Shown here piece by piece: positions 42,538 to 53,056 of a stretch of DNA of 64,000 nt; position 1 is the first letter of the stretch, and every line of letters starts with the position of its first letter. The stretch covers positions 8,650,613-8,714,612 of the forward strand of contig NC_016135.3 in NCBI RefSeq assembly GCF_000005505.3, in the 5' to 3' direction. The DNA is from Brachypodium distachyon. Its lineage: Eukaryota; Streptophyta; Magnoliopsida; Poales; Poaceae. The notes under the pieces are model-generated. The model was not told where the DNA came from and ran no database searches. It worked only from the letters and a program-made list of their open reading frames with translations. The translations under genes were made by a program, and so were the position numbers.

Positions 42538-45500
42538 ACCAGGAAGGGAAAGGAGGGGAAGGCCCCAAAGAAAGCGGCGGCCAGCAAAAGCGAGCCGGCC
42601 GCCAAGGCCACCGCCGACAAAGACCAGAAGATGCGGGCGATGAGGGCCTCACTCGCCTTTTACCGGCCCGGCTTCGACAGCGAGGCGCTGGCCAAGATCC
42701 AGCACGCTGTTGCCTCCGGGTTCAACGAGCACGGGGAGACCCTGATCTTCCCCGCGGGCGCCGACCACCAGGAAAATGACTTCCAGGTGTTCGGGCTCTT
42801 CATCCTCACCGGGCTGGTGCCGCTGTTCTCCCTGTTGCTCCACGCGCTGATGGAGTCGTATCAACTGCGGGTGGCGCAGCTCCACCCTACATCTCTCTAC
42901 CTCCTCGCCACCTTCCAGTTCATTTGTGAATCATTCGTCGGGGTAATGCCGTCGGTGGCACTGTTCCGGCATTACTTCTACCCCCCGATCGACAACGCGA
43001 ATGCGATGTCGTCGGGGGTAGTGTTCCACGCCCGCGACCGGATGAAGTTCGAGTTCATCGTCCGGTCGGAGAAGAAGATCGAGAAGGTGTGGCGGGGCGA
43101 CTGGTGCTGGGTCCGGGTAGAAGACCCCGAGGAGTTCATCCTCTCGCCCACCGAGCTGCCGGAACCCCACAGCGGCTAGCGGGACCGGTACCATCGTGAC
43201 GCCGATCTCCTCCCCATCGTGGAGAAGATCAAGGCTTTGCGGCTGGCAGGGCTTACCGATGTTGACGTGGCGCGAACCTTCATCAGCCGGCGAGTCGCGC
43301 CGCTCCAACTGCGCTCCCGCCCCGTGTGGATGTACACGAGGCCCGGGGACAGGACACGCCTCCATCGCGAGGGCGTGGACCGGGAATCCTTCCAGGTGTG
43401 GGTGAGGGGGATCTCCGGCGAGGACCTTCCCGCTACGGGGTTCCCGCCGGGGGTAATCTCCCTCCACGCCGGCGTTCAGGGCTGAACAACATCGTCGCCT
43501 CCTTCCTGCCCTACAACGAGTGGGGATTGATGGATGATAACCCCACTCGGTCCCTGCGCTCTCCTCCGCCGGCACCTCGCGGGAAGCAGGTGCTTGAGGA
43601 GAGCGGGGGTGACTCGGAGGTAAGCTGGCCCTCCCTTCGGTCTTCAGACGACTAGGCGGGCCAGCCTGCTGCGTACTATGCAGTCGTCTCTGTCGACGAC
43701 GATGACGAGGACAGCGACGACGCGCCCCTGATCGTGCGCAGATCAAAGGCGCACGCAGCGGCCGCGGCTACCTCCACGGGGGCTGCGGCGGCATCCCCCT
43801 CCCCCCCCCCCCACGGCGGCTCCCAGCTCCGCGCCGGCGGCCGCAATGGGGGCGTCTGTCGGCACCTCAGCGGCGACCACCACTGCAGTGGTTGCCGGAG
43901 CCACGACGGTGACCATCCCGGCAGCGACCGCCAGCGGCCCGGAGGCGGCAACCTCAGCAGCAGCTGCCGGGGCCGCGACGGCAACCACACCGGCGACGGC
44001 CCCGTCGTCGGTGCCTGCGGTGCCCCGGGCCGCGGCTGCAGGCCCGAGCGCACACGCACGGGAAGCGGGTGCTACTGTGGTTGACCTCGACTCCGACGTC
44101 GAGGTTATAGGGACGGCGGAGGGGCCGGAAGCAGCCCCCACACCAAGCCCTGTTGCGTCGGCCGCAGCGGCAGCGGCGACCATCACCGCCACCAGGACGG
44201 TGTTCGGCGTCGCGCCGGCGGCCGTAGACGCCGCTGGCGCGGATTCATCTGCTGCCCAGCAGGGGGCGGCCCCTGACGGGGGCGCGGCAACCTCACCAGC
44301 CCCGCAGTCCCCGGGCGCGAGTGAGAGGAAGGTCGCCGGGGAGGAGCGAGCGGACGCTCTGCCGCAAGCGGACGACCCCCCGCCCAGCTATACGGTAGCG
44401 GCGGGGGCTTCGTCGTCGTCGACCGCTTCCTTCGACACCGACCTCGGCACCCTTGCCGAGGTGGCTTGGAATCCCATCACCTGGGATCCGAGCGTCTTCG
44501 ACCAAGGGCACCGGTTCCTTGACGCCGTCAAGGACCAGCAACTAGACTTTGTCACCTCCTTCAACGAGGTGAGGGAGCACCACGCGATCGCCAAAAGCCA
44601 GCTTGGCGAGCTGCGGCAAGCCGTGGAGAAGGAGCGGCAGGAACTCTCCCAGCTACGGGAGGAGACGCGCCTTGCCCAGGAAGCTTTGGAGGTTGCCGAC
44701 ACACCGGTCGTCCCGGAAGAAGAGCTCTACCGGCGGATGGAGGGTCAGCGCCGAGCTCCAGGGAGCTTTGGACTCGCTGGTGGCGGCTCAAGTGGAAACC
44801 AAGAAGGAGCACGCCGAGGTGCTCACTGCAGCCTAGGCCCGGATCGACGAGAAGAGCGATCTGATCGCCAACTACCTCGGTGAGATCCAGGGCCTGCGCG
44901 TCAAGCTGTAGGTGCAGGTCAAGACCACCGAAAGCATGGTGGACGTGGCGGCCCGGCATGAGATCCAGCTTGGCGCCGCCAAGGACAGGGCAGCCCGGCT
45001 CGAGATCGAGCTGGCCACTGTCCGGGAGGAGCTCGCCAAGGCCGGCGAGGACAAAGCGGCCCAAGCCGCGGAGCTCGCGTCGCTGGCGAGCCGCCTCCGG
45101 AAGGCCAAGAAGGCCACGCTCAACGCCCGGGTCCCCTACGGCACGTTGATCGGGCAACGGCAACTGGAGACCGAGAAGCTACTCAAGATCGCTCAGGAGC
45201 TGCGCGATCTGCTGCCCAGGTTCGAGCTGCAGGCCGCGGAGGTGGACGGCACGGACGCCTCCACGTTGATCCCGTTCTTCTCCGACTTGGTGGGGAAGTT
45301 CGGGGCGCTGGATATCTGGATCGCCAAGTTTGGCGCCAACGAGGTTGCCAACTGCGCCCGGGAGGTTGACGGGACGATCCTTCCGAGGATACACCTCTGG
45401 GACCCGGAGTTTCCCTTTGAGACGCTGCTGGACGCCTGGTCGGATAGCGAGGACGAGCCCACCTAGACTCAGGCGGTGAGTGGGTTCGTTGACGAGGTGG

Positions 45501-45570
45501 TCGAGCGGATGCAGCGGAAGCCAGACCCCGGGCCATCCCCGGAGCCCCCGGCGGAAGACGCTGGCAACTA
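42538..45570 (+). pseudogene. Extra ORF of the Tat-like element (putative gypsy-type transposon protein), convergent to pol
   Basis: A plus-strand reading frame of about 1,000 codons begins in mid-gene with a basic Lys/Ala-rich stretch (RKGKEGKAPKKAAASK). It continues with the globular domain long annotated in cereals as putative gypsy type transposon (LFSLLLHALMESYQLRVAQL, FICESFVGVMPSVALFRHYF, FEFIVRSEKKIEKVW). An Ala/Pro-rich linker and a long coiled coil follow (QLGELRQAVEKERQELSQLR; ARLEIELATVREELAKAGED), then DSEDEPT. Stops at 43,177-43,179, 43,653-43,655, 44,834-44,836 and 44,909-44,911 plus frame shifts break it. It runs opposite to gag-pol, as the extra genes of Tat-lineage elements may do. 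Its start was lost at the LTR junction. Confidence 0.75.
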
Positions 45571-47263
45571 GTTGCCGCAGCCCCCCGCCGGCCTTTGCTG
45601 CTTTCTTGTTTATCTTCTTTTGTTTTCGTCCTGTGAGTATGGCGATTTGCGCCGTTTGAACAATTACAGTTTCATTAGTTCATGTAATCGTTTGCTACTT
45701 AGTTAATCAAGCTCTTTAGTTCTGCTTAATCCTTATTCCTTGTTCCCGAGGCTGCCTCGCGGGGTGGATCCCTTCGCCCTTGTGTGTTGTGCTTTGTGTT
45801 GCCGGGGACTCGCGCGCCTCACCCTTGACCAGACCAGGGACCCGGGACAGACCCACAGTGCTGACCTGGGGTCAAGCAGTAGTGGCGAGCCACTCCACTT
45901 GCGGGGTAACTACTCCAAGCCATGACCTCCCGGGACGGACCCGGAAGCTGGACGGGGAGCGCACTCCCCCCGCAAGCGTCCTTCTAACACCCCGGCCACG
46001 CGCAGGTTTCGGGGCCACACTTAGCGAGGCAGCATTCAGTTATGCTTAGTTCTCAAAGAGTCTATCGTTCAGGTTCAGGTACTTAGCTTTTCATTTGGTC
46101 TCGTGCTCGGAACGTTTGCCGGAGGTGTACGCCTAGTACGTTGCCCTTGAGAAAGCCTGTTTGAGGGATGCGACGGGAACACCGCGGCAGGATCGCTGCC
46201 GGCGTCAAGCGCCGACGACGATGCTATCGCCGCGTCTCCGCAACAACCCTCGCCTTTGGAAGAGCCCTTGCTTTCGGAGGAACCTGTTCCAAGGGGTGCA
46301 GCAGGGACGTCGTGACTTCCTCGCCACCACCGACAAACGCGGGTGGCGAGGACAACACGGCGTCCCCGCAGCAGCCCTCGCTGCTTGGGGAAAATCTTCC
46401 TGAGAGACGTAGCAGGGACGATGTGGTGGGCCAGAGCAAACGGCGAACGCTGGCAGGTGTCTCCGCGGCAACCCTCGCTCCTTGCAGAGATACCCTTTGG
46501 AGGGGTGCAACGACAGCACTGCGGCAATGCACCACCACAGTGTTTCCACGGCAGCCCTCGCCCCGGAGCTGCTCGCTAGAGGAGGCGTGGCAAGGACACA
46601 GCGGCAGTGCACCCGCCGGCGCCGACCGCTGGTGGGATGCACCACCACCGTGTCTCTGCGATGCCCCTCAGAGTGGGCTTGGTGGGGGGATGCGGCAAGG
46701 GCGCGACAGCAGTGCACCCGTTGGCGCTGGGCGCAGATGGCATGCACTACCATCGCGCCTCTGCGGCACCGCCCGCCTTCGCAGCCTCTTCCTTGGCTTC
46801 GCTCTCAGCCGTTCCATGGCCGGGGCGCGCCTTTTATAGGCGCGGGGGAAGGGCTTGCCACCGCGCGTGGCGGGCCAGCGCAGCACCCGTGGCACCCCGC
46901 CCCTTGAAGTGCGGTACAGCCTTCACCACCCCGCATGCCAAGTTGCTGTGGCACACGTGGCGGCTTCCTCCTGAGTCAAGAGCCTCGGAGTGCGGCGAGT
47001 CCCTCGTGATGCGGTCGCTCCACACCACAAGGCGTCGCTACGCGCCACGACCCGTGGATGGTCCACGAGCATTACAGTGCGCAAGATTCCGTCTTTACCC
47101 TGCACATTAGATTCTTACCAAGCCCGAGATGCTGCAATTTTTTTCGAAATTCACGAAAACACAGAGCAATACGGATAATCTCCTGCCTCCCAGCCCCCGG
47201 GCACGGAAGGGTCGATGCCAAACTTGGATGTGAGCACTTTATTTCCTAGACGCAGCGACTGCG
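45571..47263. other. Spacer of the Tat-like element between convergent extra ORF and pol
   Basis: GC-rich without convincing genes. Imperfect repeats about 80-135 bases apart, marked by GCAACCCTCGC-type phrases (near 46,236, 46,371, 46,470 and 46,552), and later GGGATGCACCACC-like phrases, fill 46,160-46,800. Long open frames on both strands (for example 46,168-46,839) reflect the scarcity of stop codons. Confidence 0.5.
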
Positions 47264-47418
47264 TGATGCACGTTGCCGGGAGCCCTGCAACTGCATGTCC
47301 CGTGATGCACGTTGCGGGGAGCCCGGCAACTGCATGTCCCGTGATGCACGTTGCGGGAGCCCGGCAACTGCATGTCCCGTGATGCACGTTGCGGGAAGCC
47401 CAGCAACTGCATGTCCCG
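47264..47418 (+). repeat. Tandem repeat, four copies of 39 bp
   Basis: Units start at 47,264, 47,303, 47,342 (38 bp) and 47,380, each beginning TGATGCACGTTGC and ending GCAACTGCATGTCCCG. GTTGC and GCAAC within each unit are inverted, so each copy can fold. In one minus frame it reads as a 13-residue peptide repeat with no other sign of coding. Confidence 0.9.
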
Positions 47419-47677
47419 TGCCGGAGCAATCCGGCAACGGGTTTTTGTTTTCGAGGCTCTGCGCCCCCTGCTCACAACCAATTATGGAAAGACACTTATG
47501 TGCACCTAAAGCAGGAGACAGGAGGAACATGCAAATAAATGAGGCAATCTTAAAAATCAGGAAAAAGCACTTATCTTTATTCACAATAACCAGTGGTTTA
47601 CACACGGGGGTTGCCCAGCTACACTAGTTCGAGAGGTATGCATCGGCGGCATCACCTGAGGGTCGGGCTCCGCCGCT

Positions 47678-48740
47678 TCACGGGTAGAACTTGCGCAAGT
47701 GCTCAATATTCCAGCTATTTTGCACCGGCAAGCCATCTTCGATTTCCAGGCGAACAGCCCCTGGTCTGGTCCCCTGTACTACCCGGAAGGGGCCCTCCCA
47801 TTTTAGAGTCAACTTGTTCCCGGCCTTCGTTCCTTGTATCCGGCGCAGGACAAGGTCTCCGTTCTCGAGCCCCCGGGGACGGACTCGTCTGTCGTGATAA
47901 CGACGGAGTCCCTGCTGGTAGCGCACGGCTCGCACAGCAGCCCGGCATCGAAGCTCTTCGATCAAGTTCAGATCGTCAACCCTTTGCTCGTGTTGGCTAG
48001 AGTTGCCGTACGAGCGTACTCGGGGAGATCTGTGCTTGAGCTTGAGGGGAGCACCACTTCTGCCGCGTAGACAAGGGCGAAAGAGGTTTCGCACGTTGCC
48101 CGACTAGGTGTGGTCCTGATTGACCACAGCACGGGCTGGAGTTCTTCGACCCAGTGTTTCCCGTGGCCTTTGAGCTTGTCAAAGGTTCTCGTCTTGAGCC
48201 CCCGCAGCACTTCCTCGTTGGCTCGCTCCGCCTGCCCGTTACTCCTTGGGTGAGCAACGGACGCGAAGTGTATCTTGGTGCCCATGCCCTCGCAGTAGGC
48301 CTGGAACAACGCGCTCGTGAATTGCGTGCCGTTGTTGGTGATGATGTCGTTAGGCACACCAAACCGACACACAATGTTCTTGAAGAACTTGATTGCCGCC
48401 TGGGCGGTCACCTTCCGCACTAGTTCCACTTCCACCCATTTGGAAAACTTGTCGATGGCCACGAGCAAGTACTCGTCGCCACCGACTGCTCTCGGCAGCT
48501 TGCCGACGATGTCTAGCCCCCAGACCGCGAATGGCCACGAGGACGGGATGACATGCAGGGCCTGCACCGGCTGGTTGCTCTTCTTTGAGTGGAACTGGCA
48601 CGCCTCACACGTCTTCACCAGCTGCTCCGCGTCGACGAGAGCCGTGGACCAGTAAAAACCGTGCCGAAACACCTTGCCGGCCAGCGCCCGGGAGGCCACA
48701 TGGTGGGAGCATGTGCCTCAATGTATCTCCTCCAACAGTG
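47678..48740 (-). pseudogene. Tat-like integrase
   Basis: The zinc-binding part (SHHVASRALAG and CEACQFHSKK) follows an in-frame TGA near 48,720. The core has WGLDIVGKLP, IITNNGTQFTSALF and NGQAERANEEVL. The second catalytic aspartate, normally in TDNGTQF, is asparagine here (about 48,340), so the enzyme should be dead even apart from the frame break near 48,000. The C-terminal part (RRYHDRRVRPRGLENGDLVL; KLTLKWEGPFRVV) runs to a stop at about 47,680. Confidence 0.87.
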
Positions 48741-49820
48741 CGCGCCCTTCGTCTTGTGGCACACAGATGAGCTTGACTCCATTTGCACGCCTGCGGTAGA
48801 GCTTCCCGTCCACCATGGCGTATATTTTGGCTTGCCGGGCCACTCGCTCCGCCGCGACGTCGTCTTCCGGGAGGGCCTCTCCCTTCAGGTAGCGGGCGAT
48901 TTCCACCGCCCAGGGACAGAACACCCCTGCCGGGGGCTTTCTGCGTTCTGCTACCATCTTGGACAGCTCATCAGCCGCGAAGTTGTCCTTCCGCTTGACG
49001 TGCTCGAATCGCAAACCCTTGAACTTGCGTTCTAGCTTGCGGACTTCCTCCATGTACGGTGCCATCTGCGGGCAATCGTAGTCCTTGTTAACCTGGTTGA
49101 TCACGAGCTGGGAGTCCCCGCGAACGACCAGGCACTTGATGTCCAGGGCGATTGCTGCCCGCAACCCGGCGAGCAAACCCTCGTACTCTGCCGTGTTGTT
49201 GGTGGAGTTCGGGAAGTCGAGTTGGATAGCGAACCTCAACTGATCCCCCGTCGGTGACTCGATGACGACCCCAGCGCCGGCTCCATGGAGACTGAACGCG
49301 CCGTCGAAGTAGAGGACCCAGTCGCCTTCGTCCAGCTTGCCTGGCATGCTGGTCTCAGGCTCCTCCTCTACACTTGCCGACGTCCACTCTACGACGAAGT
49401 CCGCCAGGGCCGCACTCTTAATGCTCTTGGAGTTGGTGAAGTGCAGATCGAACTCCGACAGCTCCATCCTCCACTTGGCCACCCTCCCGATGGCTTCACG
49501 GTTGGTGAGGGCTCGCTCGAGGCAGAACCTCGACACCACCGCGATGCGGTGCGCCTGGAAGTAGTGGCGCAGCTTGCGGGACGCGAGCAGAATCCCCAGG
49601 AGGAGCTTCTGCACCTGCGGGTACCTCGTATGGGCGTCGCGCAGCACCGTGCTGACGAAGTACACTGGGTGCTGCATGAGCCGCTTGCACGGTGCTAAAG
49701 TTGCTGGCTCGGGGGTGGTCCCCGGTTCCAAGGCGGTTGCCGGGGGCCGTTCAGCCCCCTGCCCCGCAGCCTCAGTCCCCGGAACGTCTTCCTCCCTCTC
49801 GGCAACCAGCACCGAGTTGA
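48718..49820 (-). pseudogene. Tat-like RNase H pair (pol-type remnant plus archaeal-type RNase H)
   Basis: The first part (VYFVSTVLRDAHTRYPQVQK, HRIAVVSRFCLERAL) is the remnant of the usual gypsy RNase H. A complete second RNase H follows: VLYFDGAFSLHGAGAG, NNTAEYEGLLAGLRAA, CLVVRGDSQLVINQV and KDNFAADELSK supply the D-E-D-D residues. Two RNase H domains in series mark the Tat lineage. The region upstream, where reverse transcriptase should be, is replaced by a CACTA remnant. Confidence 0.87.
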
Positions 49821-50258
49821 CACTACACCACGTCCCAAATTTGATGGCCCAAAACTGCCAGCAAAGATGGACATATGGTGGCAATTTAGTTGCCGGTGAA
49901 GGTTACCTGCCAACAAAAGTTTAGGACAGCAATGTATCTGCCGGCAAAAGTTGGGAAACGCAGGCAGGCATCTGCCGGCAAAAGTCGGAAATTTTAGAGG
50001 CAGCTTAGCTGTCGGGAAAGATACTTGGTGGCACCTTTGCTGCCGGCACATGTACATGAGGAGAAGCGAAATATATATGGCGCGGCCGCGCGGGAAAACC
50101 CAACGAGCTGGCGGCAACTTCACGTGCGCAAGGAAAATAAGTTTCCCCGCAGATGCCTTTTTCTCCCTCCCCATCGCGCAGATCCACCTCCGCCGCCGCT
50201 GCACTCCGTCGCCGCTCCCCCTAGCCGCAGCCACCCGCCGCTCCTCTCCCTCGACCCG

Positions 50259-50535
50259 CTATGCCTCCCTCCACCCGCCCGACGCCGCCTCCACCCGCGC
50301 GCGCCTCAGCCTCCCTCCCTGGCTCGCTCCACCCGCGTGCCTCCCTCCACCCGCGCGTCTCCCTCCCTGCCTCCCTCCACCCGCGCGCCTCCACCTCCCT
50401 CCCTGCCTCCCTCCACCCGCGCGCCTCCCTCCACCCGCCCGCCTTCCTCCACCCTCACGCTGTCGCCTCCCTCCATCCGCGCGCTGCCTCCCTCCACCCG
50501 CCGCTCGGTCCTCCTGGACTCCTCCGCCCCTCCTC
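50259..50535 (+). repeat. Degenerate repeat CCTCCCTCCACCCGCGCG
   Basis: About a dozen imperfect 12-20-base units made of CTCCCTCCACCCGC with variable inserts. Open frames (Pro/Ser/Ala-rich) are a by-product. It lies in the presumed first exon or leader of the CACTA gene. Confidence 0.65.
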
Positions 50536-51194
50536 CACCCCTTGCAACGAGCAGTACAGGCAGCCACGGGCAGCACAAGAAGGTCAGCACACATCTCCGC
50601 CCCTCCTCCGCCCCTTGCAACGCTCGTCCAGGTCAGTACACATCTCTTTGTTTTTCTTCTGACTCCCCCTATAGCTGCGGTTTGGCTGATTAGGGATGAG
50701 ATTCTTGACTTGGAAAATGCCCTAACAAGATAGATTAACGTTTTGGCCTCTGCCAGGCTACATGGTGTTCTTGTATTATGCTAGTGAAAGTACAGTTTTT
50801 TGTTTCCTTTTACCTCCCTTTGTAACTATTGTTCCTGAAACTAAATGCTATGGCAGTGTTCCTGCATGTTCAGTCAAAAAATGTATGGAACATTTTGTTT
50901 TGTGTTCTTAGTAAAACTCATCAGTTTTGTTTATCAGAAATATAAGCCATACATTTTGCATTATAGGGTTGCATTTGTGATTTACCTAGCAGTATAATAG
51001 ACTCTTTATTTATCCCGCTTGTTTTGTGTTGTTACTAAAGTAATCTGTCCGGCCATTGTTTTCATTGTTGTTAACTAATTTTGTGCACTTTCAGGAGCAG
51101 TACAAGCTAGGTTTGGGTGCTAAGGTGGAAGCAACAAAGAAGGGATACCTGTGCTACTGTTTTATCATGTAAGCATCATTGTTCCTGAAACAAA

Positions 51195-51491
51195 GAGAAG
51201 TTTTTTGAGGACAGCAAAACTGATGAGGAAATGAAAGCTCTTAGGGATGAAAGAATAAGCCCTGAAGACTGGGAAGAGCTCATCAAGTTTTGGAGAAGCG
51301 AAGAAGCGAAGGTACACCATATTACACACATCTTTCATTTTAATTCCGTCTCCTGAAACTAGGAAATAAAAATTAAGTAATTTCTTCTATTGTCACAGAA
51401 ACGTAGTCAACAAGGCAAAGAAAACCGATCAAAACAATGTGTAATGCACAAGGCAGGAAGCAAGAGCTATGCCCGTGTTTCAGAAGAAATG
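51195..51491 (+). pseudogene. CACTA-associated gene fragment (TNP1/transposase_24-like exons)
   Basis: Exon-like 51,195-51,311 encodes a charged stretch ending WEELIKFWRSEEAK. A GT/AG intron follows, then 51,399-51,491 encodes KRSQQGKENRSK and HKAGSKSYARVSEEM, ending at another GT donor. The W..L..FW....... then H..GSKS.A....EM pattern is common in plant CACTA-encoded accessory transposase proteins, which bind subterminal repeats. Upstream and downstream exons are missing or unclear. Confidence 0.65.
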
Positions 51492-51505
51492 GTATACCTT
51501 TATTT

Positions 51506-52306
51506 GTTTATTAATACCTCACCAACGCACCAGGCCGCGTCCTTGAGGTCGCACTTGATGGAGAGGACTCCGTACACGGACGGCATCTTCATCACGCCGT
51601 AGGCGCAATGCGTCGCCGCCATGAACTTGATCAGTGCCGGCCAACCAAGGATCCCATTGTAGGGCAACGGGGTGTGCGCCACGTTGAGCACTATGTGCTC
51701 GGTCCTGAACGCTTTCCGGGACCCGAAGGTCACCGGCAGCGTGATGCGCCCCAGGGGGCACACGATCCCGAGGTTTACTCCTCGGAACGGGTTAGTGGGC
51801 TTCAGTTGCTCCACCGGCAACTGGAGTTTCTCCACCAACCTGGCGGACAGGAGGTTTAGCCCCGCTCCGTTGTCCACCAGTACCTTGGTCACCGTCATGT
51901 TGCTGATGATCGGTGAGACCACGAAGGGTATGACCCCTGAACCCAGATGCCGCGCTGGGTGATCGTCGGCGCTGAAGGTGATCGGCACGTGCGACCACCT
52001 TAGCGGCTGCTGTGGCTCCACGTCCGGCAACAGCGCGCACACGTCGCGGGTGAGGCGCTTTACCGCGGCATGAGATGGGAGAGCGTAAGATCCCCCATGG
52101 ATGCAGGCGATGCCGCGGGGCTCCTGGAAGCCCGGCTCGTCGCCGTCAGTGCAGTCTGACTCGCACTGCTCCTCAGCACGAGCCCTGTCCCGTCCCCGGG
52201 GAGGGCGCTCCCTACTAGCGCGGCCTGGCCGCATCCTCCCTGGGCTTCCTCCCTGCCGGCGCCGCCGCCGGCAGGCCTCGGCCCCGCTCTGAGGTCGTTC
52301 GGGCAA
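51506..52306 (-). pseudogene. Tat-like protease region
   Basis: It contains HVPITFSADDHPARHLG, then the active-site segment VTKVLVDNGAGLNLLSARL and the second-lobe NGILGWPALIKFMA. The catalytic triplet is DNG where Tat-type proteases usually have D-G/S/T-G-type text. The frame is open for about 268 codons. Protease would mature gag-pol. It is cut at its C-terminal side by the CACTA remnant. Confidence 0.78.
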
Positions 52307-53046
52307 TCTCGGGAGAGATGCCCGATGTCACCGTAGTTGAAGTAGGCACCGGCTGCTCGGCGCTCCTCGTGGCGCTGTTCACGCCGCTGCTTGATTCCCT
52401 GCAGGATGCGGCAGTCCTGCGCGTCGTGGGTGGAGTTGGCGTGGATGGGGCAGCGGGGCGCGTCGCCCTACTTGCCGCCAGACCCGCCACCTGGAGAGGC
52501 CTTCTTTGCAGGCCTCGCAGCGGCAGCCCCCGACTCCACAGCAAGGACTTGCTTCCCGCTACGCTTGCGGGAACCCTTCTTCTGCGAATCCTCTCCTGGG
52601 CTCGCGGCAGCTTTAGCTGCAAGCAGGCACCTTCGTACAGATCCTACGTCGTCCGGATCTGATGCGTGCTCAGCTTCTCTCGCATCATGGGGTCGCGGAC
52701 GTTGATGGCGAAGGTGTTGACGATGGCGGTAGCCTCCGCCTCTGGGATGGAGTAGGAGAGACTGGAGAAGCGGTTGACGAAACTCCGCAGTGTCTCTCCC
52801 GGCTTCTGCACGACAGTGTGCAGCTCCGCCATGGTCCCCGGGCGCTTGTAACCGCCCTGGAACATGCTCACAAACTGCTCGCGCAGGTCCGCCCAGGTGG
52901 CGATGGACCCAGCAGGCAGGTTGAGCAGCCAGGTTCTCGTTGATCCTTTCAGGACCATCGGGAACCAGTTGGCTCTGACATTGTCGTCGGCGCCGATGGC
53001 ATGCATCCCCAATGTGTAGGTCAGGAGGAAATCCTTGGGATTCACG
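52307..53046 (-). pseudogene. Tat-like gag, C-terminal two-thirds
   Basis: The gag core reads WFPMVLKGSTRTWLLNLPAG, WADLREQFVSMFQGGYKRPG and SFVNRFSSLSYSIPEAEA. Downstream, in a shifted frame, the single zinc knuckle reads YFNYGDIGHLSRDCP: both first cysteines have become tyrosine (about 52,320), so zinc binding is lost. Gag begins abruptly at about 53,046, where the CRM/Reina-like gag of opposite orientation starts; the N-terminus and 5' LTR are gone. Confidence 0.8.
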
Positions 53047-53056
53047 TTCCCATCGT

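Larger units (their letters stand above)
49821..51505 (+). mobile_element. CACTA transposon remnant (one end only)
   Basis: CACTACACCACGTCCC at 49,821 is a CACTA end. The subterminal region has several copies of CTGCCGGCAAAAGT-type motifs (49,880-50,045). A leader-like GC-rich stretch, a CCTCCACCCGCGCG repeat tract and exons of a transposase-associated gene follow. No matching right end exists: at about 51,505 the sequence changes abruptly into the Tat-like protease region. A deletion removed the right half together with the Tat reverse transcriptase. Confidence 0.75.

Noticed and set aside
42931..44192. Minus-strand frames of 127-271 codons
   Set aside because: They are the antisense of the recognised plus-strand extra ORF and contain no domain.
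46075..47110. Several open frames of 80-220 codons on both strands
   Set aside because: They overlap each other in all frames, are GC-driven, and lie in the non-coding spacer of the Tat-like element.
47264..47418. Possible CRISPR-like array because of regular 39-bp units
   Set aside because: Units are directly adjacent with no spacers, and the context is a plant retroelement. It is an ordinary tandem repeat.
47151..47605. Minus-strand frames with a 13-residue peptide repeat as a possible repeat protein
   Set aside because: The peptide repeat follows from the DNA repeat; the frames have no domain and run over the end of the pol spacer.
50259..50733. Pro/Ser-rich open frames on both strands as a possible cell-wall protein
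   Set aside because: They are produced by the CCTCCACCCGCGCG repeat tract within a CACTA remnant.
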